In this document: piece after piece, positions 10,871 to 23,696 of the stretch
Position numbering within the stretch: position 1 is the first letter of the stretch
Layout: every line of letters starts with the position of its first letter
Assembly (NCBI GenBank): GCA_036971715.1
Contig: JAVHJL010000003.1
Coordinates: forward strand, 4,278,001 to 4,342,000
Source: Arthrobotrys musiformis
Lineage: Eukaryota; Ascomycota; Orbiliomycetes; Orbiliales; Orbiliaceae
Length of the DNA stretch: 64,000 nt
Direction: 5' to 3'
The notes under the pieces: model-generated
The model's database searches: none
What the model saw: the letters and a program-made list of their open reading frames with translations, nothing else
Told to the model about the DNA's origin: nothing
Translations under genes and position numbers: made by a program

Positions 10871-12565
10871 GAATCTCCAGGATCCTCCACCCGCGCGGAA
10901 TGAAACATGAATACGATTACGAATATTTTGAGGCGGCGTTCCGATTTCTTTGGTTTTATGAGGGTGCTGGAGCATCTGGGGTAGGATTTTGGTTGGATAC
11001 TTTGGGAGGGCTGTGTTATACTTGTTGACGAAATTTGATGTTTATCTATATACCCACTCATGCCTGGACTTTAAGGCTATACCCACTCGTTTGGCTTCGT
11101 ACTAGTGTTCCGTTTGGATTTATTTATGCACTGAATATTTAGTTGTTATTACTTTGAGGCCGACTGCTTTGATAGCAAAGGCAAAATATTGAACCATTGG
11201 TTTTAAGTTTCTGGGTTTTAAAACGTTCTAACATGATCATACGATCTTGGGTTCCTGTTAACTGTAGTTTGGAATCTATATATATATTCCGCATATATAT
11301 GTATTTGCTAATAATATAATATACGGATTTTACTTAAAATAAAAATATAATATTTAAACCCGCCGTACTAGGCTAGAACAATAGTACCGTGATGTCGAGT
11401 TGTACTGTTGTGATACTAGAATGTTAGTGGCGGCCTGGAAATTCAAACTCGGTGCGCCTGCAGCCGTGGCCCTCATATGCATGCGTGGAATATTCCATAG
11501 ACTATTAATATACCTTCCAAAACTCCAAACCAAAGGAAATCCAATAAAGCAAGACTTACTCGTAGAGTACTGTATGTATGTCCAAAACGCAGAAGGGCCC
11601 TAGCTTAGGGGTAAATCCAACATCCAACGGTAACAGCTGCACAGCGCCTGCTAAAGCTGAAACCAACAGTGCGGTGCCCACAAATCCAACAGTTGATTTA
11701 ATGTGGAACTAAGCCTATTAAAGGGTGTTCATCCCAGTAGGAGCTTGAAACTGATATGTTCAGGCCAGGGTTGTGGTTGGTCTAAGAGACCACGGATCCT
11801 GGCATCTTGTCGCGATATCGGATTTGTCAATGTTCGAACGTTCAACTGCGCAGCTGCAGCCCGACAGCAAGCACGACTTTGATGGATTATATATCCGGTG
11901 ATAGTTCACTGACCAATGCTCTTCCGACTCGCGTATGGAAATTGTAGATATAAACTTAATTAATGCATGAGTTAGAATATTATATTATATTAGAATATAT
12001 GAACGGTACTGCAGTGGGGGCCTGTGGGAGGCTGGGTACTATGCTATAGCTAACCAACAAACACACAAATATCCCAAGTTGCGGATTTTGTGGGAACATC
12101 TCGATCAAGTAAAGCCTTGCAGCAGTGCATGCATTGACTGAAGGTATTTTAACTAAAACCCTTCATTATCACCTGGCCAGCTGGACGATGTACCGCAACC
12201 CCCCTCTTCCCTTTCCAATTCTGCCCTTTACTCGGGTTCCTGCACGCCTCGCGAGTTCGACGAAACCCTTGCCGCCTCAGCCGCGGTTGGGTCGTTGTAG
12301 ACCACGTAATGTGCATGAAATTCGCTGGCCATGCACATTCGAGAATCCCTTAAAGTTATCAGGCCAGAGTGCTCGAGCGTATCTGGGATAAATAAAGAGA
12401 ACCCCGCCGCCAACGTTGAACCAAACAAGAAAAAAAAGGGCTCTATATCTATGAGTGGCCATTGGAGATGTTGTTATTGTTGTGAATAGATAGGACCTTG
12501 AAGCTGGTTTGATTAGGCCGTCAATCGAAATCCTTTTGTTGGCGAGTGCCTGTTCGGTATCCGTT
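10871..12565. other. AT-rich intergenic region
   Basis: About 1.7 kb with long A/T runs near 11280-11360 and 11960-12000. Frames at 11400-11603 and 12125-12391 lack any coding signature. I see no RNA gene or repeat family here. Confidence 0.45.
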
Positions 12566-12573
12566 TATATAAG
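12566..12573 (+). promoter_or_regulatory. Possible TATA box upstream of the S28 peptidase
   Basis: TATATAAG lies 312 bp before the ATG at 12878. The interval is T-rich and free of other gene starts. The distance is long for a fungal leader, so this is only a candidate. Confidence 0.3.
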
Positions 12574-12877
12574 AGGAATCCGTTCCCTACACCGAGCTGT
12601 TGGCGAGGAAGAGCATTTTGGCTTTTGTTTATATCGTTGTTGTTATTTCATATCCTAATATATTATTTATAGAAATTCTTGTTCTGAATTCCACTCTTTT
12701 TATGCTTCTGGTCTGTCTTTCGACTTTCGTTTTTCAATTTCTTTAAATTTCATAGTCACTCGCTAGATAACCATTATTATAACATCTTCAAAGTTCTGGA
12801 AACTCGAAGGGAATAACAGACTCAGTATCCTAGCTAAAAACGCAAGCATTCGAGCCCTATAATTCGGGTGCGTCAAA

Positions 12878-14936
12878 ATGAAAATATGGGCAGCGGTAGC
12901 GTATTGCACCTTATTGTCCATATTTTCGACGGCACCTGCAGCGGAGGCGCAGACGTTACCGGGTAGAAAAAATGAAATCAATAAGATGTTGCTGAAGGAT
13001 ATCGAAGACAGCAAATTCCATATCAAAGGCCATGTTTCCGTCAAGTTTGCCAAAGCGAAAGATGGAAGCATAGTGCTTCCCGAGACTGAAGTGATATTAC
13101 CAACTCTGCACATGATGGAGGTAAACCCTGATTCTTTCCCGTGGTTTGGTACTCTGGATTCTCCCGGAACGTTAGAATTGGAACCTAAAGATATGTAATA
13201 TATAGACTCCCGTTATTCACAAAGCCACTAGTTCTAGCTCGCCCGCGAATTTTAGCCAGGCTCACTGGGTCTACGATAAATATTACAAACCGGGCGGACC
13301 AGTCTTCTTGTTTCTCAGCGGAGAGGCGGATATCCAGAACTTCGCTGGGGTATTTCTCAATAGCAGTCGGCTAACCGACCTACTGCGGGAGTTCCAAGGG
13401 TTAGGGGTGGTATTACAACATCGATATTACGGACTTTCGACGCCAAAGTGGGCCCTTGCCCCGGGATCAACCGAGCTCGACCGAGACACTCCGGTCGATA
13501 GGTTTAGGTTCCTTACTACGGAGCAGGCGCTTTTAGACACTAAGTACTTTGCTGAGAATTTTGAGTTCAAAAGTGCGAGGGTTCCGTCCAGCGATGATCT
13601 AAAGCCGACAAGATCTCCGTGGGTAGTTCTGGGTGGGTCTTATGCTGGAAATATGTACGTACATATGCATACACTTTTCTTTATTGTTGCACCACAATAC
13701 CAAGTTCATTACCGGAATATTATATTTACTAATATTTTCGATGCGTATAGGGCTACCTTTCTAAGACGCGAGTACGGAGATTTATTCTTTGCGGCATATT
13801 CATCCAGCGCCCCTGCTCAAGCTGTCAACGTTATGCCCGCGTATTGGGACGTTGTCTCAAGAGCGATTGCGGACACAGAACCGGCTTGTATCAAGAACGT
13901 GAATTCCGCCATAAGGTATATCGACCAAGAACTAAAAAAAGGCGGAGAAGACGCGGCTAGAATAATGCGGATGTTCCTTGGCCCTGGTGGCGAGCTTAAT
14001 ACCCGTGGTTGGTTTGCAGAGACTCTTGGATACGTTTTCTATGGCTTTCAGTCAAATCCGCTAGACGAACCTGTGATCGATGGTACTGTCTATTCAATCA
14101 AGCACCTCTGCGACCATATGAATACCGACGGAGACATCGTATCCCCTGTTCGAGGCTGGGAGAATGCAACTGATCCAACTATACAGAAAAGTGGTATGTG
14201 GACTGCTACACAATGGGCAAAATGGCCTGGTTTTATTTCGTTCCTCCAGTCTTCAGGATATAAGTGTAGCGGCTACGGCGGCAGCCGAGCAACTTGTTCT
14301 TTAGCCATCGCCTCTTCTCAGGCCGAGGATCTAGCTTGGCAGTGGCAGGTTTGCTACGAATGGGGCTTCTTTCAGACCGGAAATTCAGGACCCGACCAAA
14401 TGATGTCGACTTTCAGCGACCTAGCGCACTGGAAAAGCAAATGCGCACTCACTTTTGGTAATCCGTATCCAGATTCCGTGAAGGGTCTTGCATTAGACAA
14501 AAGACCGAACCCATACTTCCTGAATAGGGCTTATGGCGGCTGGAGGGATCCCCAGCCACGAACGTTCTACACCACGGGCGATAAAGATCCTTGGAGTGCT
14601 CAGGGCTTTCTGCAGACAAGGTTTTTAAACGAAAAATTGAGAATTAAATCTGAGTATAGACCTAATCCGCCATTCAGGGCAAATTCGACCATTCCTGGAT
14701 GCTATTACAAACCTTCAGGTTCAGAAAGTGTATTTGGCTACGTTGTCAAGGATGGGAAGCATGCTACGGATATCATAGGGTTCAGAGGGTCTACTGAAAC
14801 CCATCCAATATTTGTTTCCGCATTGAAGGCTTGGTTGCCGTGCTTTCGGCAATCGAAAGCATTTAAAACTGAAGCGGAAAAACAAAGTAAGTTTGTATTA
14901 CCTACCTCCGGAGTTTCAAAATCTCCTAGGAGATGA
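12878..14936 (+). CDS. Secreted serine carboxypeptidase, family S28
   Basis: Peptidase of the S28 family (prolyl carboxypeptidase / dipeptidyl peptidase II type), which cleaves after proline in acidic, extracellular or vacuolar settings. Exons 12878-13194, 13238-13654 and 13751-14936 give 639 residues. Residues 1-25 form a signal peptide (MKIWAAVAYCTLLSIFSTAP). Typical family blocks are NFSQAHWVYDKYYKPGGP, LQHRYYGLSTP and FLRREYGDLFFAAYSSSAP. The nucleophile is Ser240 in GGSYAG, with Asp524 in GDKDPW and His582 in GKHATD completing the triad. Intron 2 (96 nt) has no stop and interrupts the frame just after the nucleophile loop. The 3' end is uncertain: a perfect GTAAGT at 14887 could start a 43-nt intron ending at 14929 and move the stop to 14962. 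Confidence 0.88.
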
Positions 14937-14962
14937 GGACCTCGCACTTTTTAAAACGCGGT

Positions 14963-16061
14963 AGGCTAATGATTGGTAATGGTTTGATAGATGAGGCTCT
15001 GAGGGGAAAGCTACTCAGTATAATACTTACGACTCTGGGGGAACCACTTCTCAAAAACAAAACTGTTTTGGCTAAGCCTGCGATTCCAAAGGCGGTTAAC
15101 TCGACGACTCATGGTCAGGCTTTGTTATTCAACATGACGGTTGTACAGCGTAAACATAGCCTCGAGCGGCGGGTGAAACTATGGTCAGATGAGGACTAGT
15201 CAAATAGGCCATATCCTAATTAATGCATTTAAGTATGTAATCTAATTACTGAAGTATGTTAACTTGTGCATGTGTATATATATAATCGATATTATAATCT
15301 ACGAGTAGATTTAGTACACACTGCTTTGGTTTTACCGTTTCAATTGTATATCTAGCTAGGGCCTATTCAGTTGTAAAGCCACAAAAGCCCGGCGGCCGTA
15401 AACTTTCAAACGTGAAACTCCTGCCCTAAGTACCTAAGTAGGTCTTCAATATATTCATTCAACCAATATATCTGCTTCACCATAAGCCATGCGTTGGATG
15501 TTTAATATCATAACAAGAAATTATAACACCAGCAGTGTGTAATATCGATTTATGTATAGCACGGATCCACATGATCTGCGAGAAACTCAAACGGATTATC
15601 AAGTGTATTATTAACCCCCTTTGGATAAACGCCCGATATCTAGGCAGTCTTGTACTTCAAGACGGCGAGTAGCTTGGGTGCCGGGGTATGTATCCTTATG
15701 TATCCTTAAGTGGTTGTATTTATAAGCTAGAATTTTGAGCATCTGTGCATGCCCAGGATATAGGTGCACAGAGCTCTGGAAGCAGATTCCTGATTCATCG
15801 ATATTTCCCCTTCCTAGATTGGCTATCTGCCATATACCTCCGACCTAGATACTTATCTTTGCTATCCCTTATCTTTTGCAGCTTTCCTTTAGTCTCGTAT
15901 GAGCTCAGATATACCTTGTGCCAGTATTTAACCCTACGACTCATACCGAGGCAGCCCCAAAAACTACGACTGGGCATAGCACGCGCGTCTTTCCGCCATC
16001 CAAAAGAACCAATCCTTCTACCTCCCGGCCACCAATAAGCACCCCTGCTCTATTCATCGTC
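14963..16061. other. Intergenic region
   Basis: About 1.1 kb of AT-rich sequence between the S28 gene and the next hypothetical gene. No domain, RNA gene or repeat is visible. The frame at 15745-16038 is an out-of-frame overlap with the following gene's leader. Confidence 0.4.
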
Positions 16062-16810
16062 ATGTCGTCTACTGTAAATCCGAGACCACCTTCCTTTACC
16101 AGGTCCATTCTTGGCCCTCATATGCCTCCTCCCGGTCCATTTAAGTAAGTAATATACACGGTGTATTGGAAGTATATTTAAGTATGTGCGGAGCTCTATT
16201 CGCTAGTGGAATTACTAACAAATAGTACTCTAGAAAACCGCCCAAAACCTTGAGATTGAAGAATAGACGAGACTACAGGATATATGAGATTCTCGCGCCC
16301 AAAGTTGATAACAGCGACCTAAAGTCCCTTGTTGGCAAAGTTATCACCGGCTGGAAGCCTGGACTCCTAATTCCGAAGAAGTACAGCTCTTACTGTATCA
16401 TCTTCACCGTCAAAGACGAAGATCCGATCCTATTTGTTCCTACGGGGCCGAGATTTAGTCGGGATGTAGTATGCGATTGCGATCTCTTTCTCCAACTTTC
16501 CGGTATCGAGGGCCCAACTCTGCACCAGCCCAAGAAAATAGTCGAGGCGGAATGGAGGTTTGGGAGGTTTATATGCCCAGGCAGATCGAGCGAGCCAGTT
16601 TATCTTGTCAAGCTATTGGGGATCAAGTTCGAAGGGATGAATGACTTCGGTTTTATGTGGAGTGAGTTTGTGAACGACGGAAAGTTTTATTGTTCACGGG
16701 CCCTCAGCTCTATTCAGCCACTTCGTCCAGGGACTTTGGAATGCGAAAATTGGGGGGTGGCGGTCTGGGAACAGGAGCACGAAGACGATTGGGTCGAGAG
16801 AAGAAACTGA
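16062..16810 (+). CDS. Hypothetical protein, two exons
   Basis: Exons 16062-16144 and 16234-16810 give 219 residues. The intron has a canonical GTAAGT donor and a CTAG acceptor and keeps the frame (PPPGPFKKPPKTLRLKNRRD across the junction). The product has a short Pro-rich N-terminus, then a mixed alpha/beta body with many Trp and Phe, ending in an acidic tail (EQEHEDDWVERRN). There is no signal peptide or membrane segment. I do not recognise the family. The frame is open upstream to 15918 but has no earlier ATG, so I start at MSSTVNPRPP. Confidence 0.55.
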
Positions 16811-17479
16811 CCACCAACAATTGCAATGTGCTTTTTCGGCGAACTCCAATCCTTTCTGATATCTGGTGCGATGCCAGGTGAAGGCCGACCCTATTCCCTT
16901 TAGATACCCTACTCTTATGGAACAGGTACTAAGTTAGAGTATGACGGAGTTCTTTTGTATGTGGCACCAATTCGATAACAAATTTTGGCCTTCGAGTCTT
17001 CTCGTTCATTTAAAATTTATCTCAACTTCAGTCCATTCTTCTCAAGCATGCAATCAGCATAATTCCGGTCTCAGTACACTTGATTTATGTTGCAGACCAA
17101 GTGCCATCTTCTATCCCACTCATTACCTGGGTATCTAGATCTCCATACTGGCGTTGGATGGGGGCGTGTTGGTGTGGTATTCTTGCCAGCATGCCAAGAA
17201 GTACCTCCGAGTGCATTTTAGTATGGAAAGCTACTTTGTGTCGGCCGAAGAGCGGTAACAACACCACGTGGGGAAAGCTAGCCAGCCAGCAGCTTCAGCG
17301 ACGTGGACTCGACATTCTCTCCAAAACAACTATTTCAGGAGCTGCAATCCATCCTCCCCGCCAGCTCATCAACTCCTCCTATCTGGCGTCACGACCACCA
17401 CTTACCATCCACTTCTTATCTCGCCCGAATTACCGTCTATCCGCGTCAATTGTGAGCTCGTACAGCTTACCAAACAACC
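16811..17479. other. Intergenic region upstream of the GMPPA-type gene
   Basis: About 670 bp between a hypothetical gene and the pyrophosphorylase gene, both on the plus strand. The last 150 bp is CT- and CA-rich, as expected for the leader of the downstream gene. The overlapping frames at 16941-17580 have no coding features of their own. Confidence 0.4.
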
Positions 17480-18923
17480 ATGTCGACGAAGGCTCTCATT
17501 TTGGTATGAAATCGCTGTTAAGGCTTAGGCCAGTCCAAGCCAGGGCCACCGTCGAAGCCACCCAGCTAATAGCGCTATGATAGGTCGGAGGCTCCCAGCG
17601 AGGAACCAGATTCAGGCCTCTTTCGCTCGACCAGCCGAAGGTACGTTATCTCTCTTGCTCGCTTGGGGAGCTCGACTAAACCCTGTCATTTCGATTGCAG
17701 CCCCTCTTCGACGTCGCTGGCCACCCCATCATTTGGCACTGCTTGACCGCCCTCACCAAGATTGACGTTAAGGAGGTCTTCTTGATCGGCTACTATGATG
17801 AATCCGTCTTCCGTGACTTCATCAGAGACTCTTCGAAAGAGTTCCCACAATTTACCATTAAATATCTTCGCGAATACGAACCCCTAGGAACCGCCGGCGG
17901 TCTCTATCACTTCCGTGATGTTATCCTCAAGGGCTCTCCAAAACGCTTCTTCGTCTTGAATGCCGATGTCTGCTGCTCTTTCCCGCTGAAGGAGATGCTT
18001 CAAATCGCCGACGACCGTGAAGCTGAGGCTGTTATCTTGGGCACCAGGGTCTCGAACGAGGCTGCCTCCAACTTTGGTTGCATCGTCTCCGACCCGGCCA
18101 CGAAGCGCGTCCTCCACTATGTCGAAAAACCAGAATCTCATATCAGCAATTTGATAAATTGCGGTGTTTATCTCTTCGGTAGCTCGATTATCTTCAAGAT
18201 TAGGAAGGCAATGGAAATCAAGGCCGACCGACGTGCCTCAGACCCACTCTACGACCCTAGCGAGGAAGACGGCTCTGAGAACGTTCTTCGTCTTGAGCAA
18301 GATATTCTTGGGCCTCTCGCTGAGGAGAAGAGCTTCTATGTCTATGAAACTCGCGACTTTTGGCGACAAATTAAGACTGCTGGATCGGCTGTTCCAGCTA
18401 ACGCCCTTTACCTTCAAAAGGCTCATCAGTCAGGCGCCGAGGACCTTGCAGCTGCAAGCACAACTATCATCCCACCAGTCTACATCCACCCAACTGCTAC
18501 TGTCGACCCAACTGCCAAACTCGGACCAAACGTCTCGATTGGGCCCCGTGCTCACGTTGGTGCAGGTGCTCGTGTCAAGGACTCAATTGTCCTTGAGGAC
18601 GCTGAGATCAAACACGATGCGTGTGTTCTATACAGCATTGTAGGATGGAATGCGAGAATCGGCGCTTGGGCAAGAGTTGAAGGCACACCGATATCTGTCA
18701 ACCAGCACTCGACGACAGTTCTCAAGAATGGCGTCAAGGTTCAGTCCGTTACAATCCTGGCGAAGGACTGTGTCGTTCACGATGAAATCAGGGTTCAAAA
18801 TTGTGTTTGCTTGCCGTATAAAGAATTGAAGAAGGTACGTTTCAAGCCAGCCGTACTGTCGACTGTTGTGATGCTAACGCGAAGTCCTTCCCTTAGGATG
18901 TTGTCAATGAGGTTATCATGTAA
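17480..18923 (+). CDS. Mannose-1-phosphate guanylyltransferase alpha-type protein (GMPPA-like)
   Basis: Homologue of GDP-mannose pyrophosphorylase, acting in GDP-mannose supply for glycosylation and cell-wall mannan. Exons 17480-17503, 17584-17640, 17701-18834 and 18897-18923 give 413 residues. The spliced N-terminus MSTKALIL joins to VGGSQRGTRFRPLSLDQPKP, the nucleotidyl-transferase signature in the form typical of the GMPPA branch rather than the catalytic GMPPB/Psa1 branch. The C-terminal half has hexapeptide (left-handed beta-helix) repeats, such as VYIHPTATVDPTAKLGPNVS. The last exon codes for only DVVNEVIM. In animals GMPPA is a regulatory subunit that senses GDP-mannose; the same role here is inference. 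It converges with the DUF2306 gene 225 bp downstream. Confidence 0.88.
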
Positions 18924-19148
18924 AAGCTGCATACATACTCCGCCATTTAGAGTGCAATATATATTCATGGAGGTCATGGACAAAAGTATGATGATTCATG
19001 TGCATTACTACAGCTAGTCCTCTTAATCATGGAGTAGAAGACTGCCTTGCTCTAATTACTGTTAAAATTTGAGACAAACAAAGGAAAAGAAGAACCCTGT
19101 ATTATGTGTACCAACTCCACACCCATTTCTGAACCCAAACGCTGCAAT

Positions 19149-20358
19149 TTATGAAATTTCCTTCGGAGTCCACGGGACGCCATCAACCCTATCCGCTGTC
19201 AACCCCTCACTTCCCGGGTTTGCCCATCCTCTTGCCTTCTGCTTTTCATAGCTCACCATCCTCAACCTCTCAGTCTCCCTGCTCGTCAGTGCCAAATAAA
19301 CTTCTGCAAGCACAGCATGCAAAATAAGACAAACCCAAGCCGCCATCCCAAAGCCCAACTTATACCCTACGCTAACTTCTTCCACTCTCCCATCGGTCAA
19401 CCCCTGAATCGCAATATACCGATTAGGCAAAATGGACCCCTTCAAATCAATACAATCCGGATATCGGTCCCTGAATTCCATCTCCGCCGCGAGTGTATTA
19501 TTCCCGTTAATAAACCCAAACTCCAACTCTTTGCAGGAGACACCCATCCAGTATGACCCCATGTTGTTGATAATAGTCGCAGCGATAAGCATCACAAAAC
19601 GCATGGTGATGATGACGCCCAAGTATGACCAAGCGCGGATCATCCACTTCCTGTGCTGTTCGATCTGTAGTTTCTTGATATTGTAGTACCCGAGTAATAG
19701 ACTGGTTGTTGTTAGAGTGGCTAAGCAGTAAACCGCAGCTTGAGTCTCGACACCACCACCGAATGCTCGACGCGCGATCATGAGTGCTCCGGCGTTACCG
19801 GTGAGAATGAGGAGTATGATTAAGTATCCGTTTATCCGATGGAGGAAAAGCGCTTTATACCGAATCGCGGGGATGAATTGGAAGAATACTAGGATTCCGG
19901 CGGGGACGACGCAGGCGAGGTGGATTGTGATGCCGATGCGGTAGATGGAGAAGCTTGAGTACCAGTATTTTTCGGCGACGAGGGTGGATTCGAAAAAGAT
20001 GCCTTCGATGTTGAGGTACATTAGACGGGCGGCGCAGAAGCCTAACATTGCACCGCAGCATATGAACCCTGCGTGTCCATACTTGTTAGAAATGATCGTA
20101 CTAAAATGATAGATTTTGAGTGGATTGTATTGACATACAGAAAGTGAAGTTGTAGCCCTTTTTGAAACCAATTGGATGGTATAGCTTCCTGGCGATGCGG
20201 ACGAAGCGGTTCGCATCATCAGTTGGCGGTGGAGTTGGTGGGGTCGGCTTTGATAGCGAGTATTGGGACTGATCCTCAGGACCGTTACGGCCTGCATTCT
20301 GATATCTAGTTTCCATGGTGTGATCTTTGAGAGGGAGACGATCTAGATCTGAGTTCAT
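19149..20358 (-). CDS. DUF2306-family multi-pass membrane protein
   Basis: Exons 20358-20139 and 20068-19149 give 379 residues. The 70-nt intron has donor GTATGT and branch TCTAAC. The cytosolic N-terminus is followed by the fungal family block RKLYHPIGFKKGYNFTF, and the splice continues as WFICCGAMLGFCAARLMYL. About six membrane segments follow, including one around YRIGITIHLACVVPAGILVF and a histidine-containing HRINGYLIILLILTG segment. The loop IEQHRKWMIRAWS carries a conserved His-Arg-Lys-Trp typical of DUF2306. Function is unknown; the histidines inside membrane segments have suggested haem or metal binding in related proteins, which is inference here. The gene converges with the GMPPA-type gene. 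Confidence 0.8.
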
Positions 20359-22791
20359 AGGTTTTTGGTCGAGAATAGAGTATTTTGTAATGATAAAATA
20401 AAATTAACGGATGTGACAATGTTGATATTGGTAGAACTGCTTCTGTGCCTGCACTTGAAAGCGTCTATAGATCGGTTGTAAAAACTAGTATGGATTTGGT
20501 TCGATTGCGAACCCTGGAATACTTCTTGATAGATTGTGGATAGTTTTGAAATACTCAGCAAAGGGTTGAATTCCGTAGGTATATATACTCACCCATTACC
20601 TACAATCCATAGATTGAATTCGTGAAGCAACTGTGAACCAGATCGGCTTCATAGATCTAACCATATTGGTCATATGCCTGGCTATAATTCCGGGCCCGAG
20701 ACTAGCCAGAAGGATCAAAGCAGGAAGGGTTAAAGTGTCTAATGCATTGTGTGATTACGTACGTTCAGACCCTGGCTAGGTCGGGGACCCTTCAGGTCGT
20801 TTTGATCCCGAAATTTGGGGGGGCAGCTCAAGGAGAAACCTCGCTTGTGTGTTCGGAGCGGGCTTAGAAGTGATGGAACGTATCATAGGACATGCATGGA
20901 AACAACGAATACGCGCGCCCGGGTTCATAGTTCCACGAACTTACTGCGCCCTCAAGAATATTCGGTGCTGAAATGATCTTTTCTCGCATTTGTCCGACAT
21001 CCTAGATCCCCTTGTGGCACTATCGAATTTTTAGATCAATGTTATGAGCTCGGTTTCAGATCTTCTCGCATGGCGTTTGCAGTTCCTACCTGAGACTCGC
21101 GCATACACTTTGAACTACCTTCAGACCATGTATTGGAATTAAATCGTCTACGCCTTGCGTAAAGAAGGAAAATTGAAGAAGAAGAAACAATAAGAAGCCT
21201 TAGCGCAATCGATCTCAAGAATGGCTTATCCCAATCGCCCATAGATTCTCAAACCCCCCACATTCGTAGAGTGACCCTTCAACTTCCCTCAGCTGTCCAG
21301 GAAAAAGATCTTGAAACCTTCGATTTTGTGTTGCCAACTGTTACACTCGCTTCCATTTCCCGTTTAGGGCTGGAAACAGGGTATGTGTTACCCTCGCGCA
21401 AAGCAGGCGCAGGGGTGACGAAAGAGCTTTGCAATGGGCTTTTGAGATGCTGGTGGGCGAACTGTGGAGTCAGCCTTAGCTTAGATGCTTTCGTAAGCCC
21501 GGTCTTCTTTTTCGCCTAGTTGCTCTGTCGCTTTGAAGGGCTAGAAACAAGGTGTTTTGCTGACTGACGATTACAATGGACTACGTATGCATTTGTATGC
21601 ACGTATGGTATCTTTATTATCCCCGCGCCCACAATTGTGGAAACGCTGGGGTTCAGTTGTTCAAGACACCACGATTCTACGGTTAAGCTTAATTCATTCC
21701 CCATACGACCCACATGATCATGGCCGGGCATTTTACTTCGAGATGGAAAACCCCTCTCTGAAGAATGGTGGTTTGTTTTTTTAGTAAACAGCCGACGCTC
21801 GTTGGTGATTCGAGTCGGAGGGGAGGCTTGACCATGCACGGGCTGCCGAGCCGAAGCCAAGGCTGGATTTAACCTTAAATTTATTATGTAAAAGGGTTTC
21901 CAGATCTTCGATCCGTTTGGAAAGAGCGGTCGTGTAGTACGTAAGCCTGTGAACGTTGTAATTTGGATCGGATGGTTATTGCGCCTTCGGGGGGATTTGC
22001 TGTGCGGTGGTTGTAAGGGTTGTTACGAACATTGGTTTAAGGCTTGAGCTCCTCCGGGTATCGGTCTTGAATATCTATCTATAGAACTTTTGGCTGTAGG
22101 GTATTGATGTTGTTTTTCCGAATACTCAGAGCCTCTGCTCTACAATAACGTTATAAATCTAGGGAAGTCAACTTTGGCTAATTTGATGTTTTGCTGTACC
22201 GGATTTATGGAATATTGTACTGTAAGAATTTGGTCTTTCCGTCGAGCCTCTCCATTGATCGAGTATAAATCGCGACATCAATGATCATGGGACTAAAAAT
22301 TCGATCTCTTAGCACCAGTTCAACACCTGGTACCTACTATAGGATTGAATGGTATGGTGTCTAAGCGTCCAAGCGTATGTGTGTATATAGGAATCATTTA
22401 TTTGTGTACGCCTTTGCATTGCGAGATGAACGTGTTAAATCGACCATCAGAGCTGGTCACGTCTAGACGTTTAGATATTTTTCACGAAATACCTCGAAGA
22501 AATTGCGATATAGATGAAGTGAGCAATAATAATAATATGATTAGGTCAGACCGAAGCCGAACCCCATATTGTCTTTTCCCGTTAATTATCGTGGTAACCA
22601 GCGCTGGAGAGAAAACTACAGCCTCATGAAGGTCGAAGTCGATAGTCCATAATGCAAAAATAATAATACCCATATACCTATCTCAGTACATAGCCAATAA
22701 TACGCTAGTTAATACAAATATATACATGAACCTGCAGCCGCCACAGGCTCCCAAGCCTCCATATACACGTACACCCTGTCATATGCCTCAA
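20359..22791. other. Long intergenic region
   Basis: About 2.4 kb without a recognisable gene. The left part is the promoter of the DUF2306 gene and the right part the 3' flank of the carbonic anhydrase gene. Frames at 21271-21519, 21516-21860 and 22345-22629 overlap each other in opposite directions and carry no family motif or signal peptide. Confidence 0.45.
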
Positions 22792-23696
22792 TCATATATT
22801 AATCTGATGTAACCAAACCTCCTGCTCCTGCCTCGCCGAGTAAATACTATTGAACAAAATCTCCTGCATCTGTTTCACTCCAACAAACAATACATTCCGT
22901 GCCACAAACCACCTGATCCCCTCCGAACACGGCGGGCTCGTCAAACTACCCTTATAAGTCCAAAACTCATTCAAGAAGTTGACTTCGGCCAACGCGAGGA
23001 TGGGGTTGAAGTTTTCCATCGGAACACGGGTTTCCGTGTCTTTGAATCTGATCAAAGGTGGTAGGTGGGAGAAGAAAGGCGAGTTTGTATTGCCGGGGTC
23101 GATGCGGAATGCGATCACAGCACGAGGCTTCCCTGTTGAGGTGACGTGGACGAAGTGAAGCTCTGCTTTGCTCCGGTCGCCGGCTACAGAGTGATCCGCT
23201 GGTGCATGGACGTGCCAGCCGGTTAGATAAACGGTCTCGTTCATGCCGCTTTCTTCTTCGAATGTGAAGTGGGGCAGCTGGGAGAAGTCATCTTTGGGAT
23301 GGTAGAGAGTTACGGCCGGTCCGTAGCCCCAGTTGTGCAGCGAGGCGTTGTAAGTGTCGGAGTAGTGGAAGTAGGGGCGGTGGTTTAGTGAGAGGCCTTG
23401 GGTTAAGGATAATGGGATAGGAGACTGCTGCGTGCCAATTTGGCATAGTTCGAAGCCTTTTACAATTCAATGTTAGCATTTTATTATATCTTTAAAATCT
23501 AGATTTTTATTTTAAGGGAGTATTTACTATCGGATAACCGGCCCCAATCATAACTAGCTTCATAAGCCCATGTGACATTTCCGCCTGGCTCTGCGCGTTT
23601 CCGTAGACGGTCTTCTTCGTGGTGTATATGTTCCGGGCATGCTAGGGCCTCGGATACAAAGAGGCTGTATGCGGCTATTGCGAGAATTGTTCTCAT
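22792..23696 (-). CDS. Secreted alpha-class carbonic anhydrase
   Basis: Catalyses reversible hydration of CO2 to bicarbonate outside the cell. Exons 23696-23528 and 23456-22792 give 277 residues; the intron has GTAAAT donor, GCTAAC branch and AAG acceptor. Residues 1-19 are a signal peptide (MRTILAIAAYSLFVSEALA). The three zinc ligands are His138 and His140 in WHVHAP and His157 in AELHFVHV, with 17-residue spacing as in short bacterial and fungal forms. The substrate-pocket motif GSLTSPPCSEG contains the expected Thr. The first Cys (ELCQIG) and the one in PPC can form the usual disulfide. The active site looks intact. The promoter holds a striking palindrome of stress-element cores at 23844-23861. 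Confidence 0.92.

Noticed and set aside
15745..16038. 97-codon frame before the hypothetical gene at 16062
   Set aside because: Hydrophobic stretches come from T-rich leader sequence; no start context and out of frame with the spliced gene.
20499..20525. tRNA-like T-arm sequence around GGTTCGATTGCGAACC
   Set aside because: No matching acceptor, D or anticodon arms at the right distances; no tRNA gene is supported in the window.
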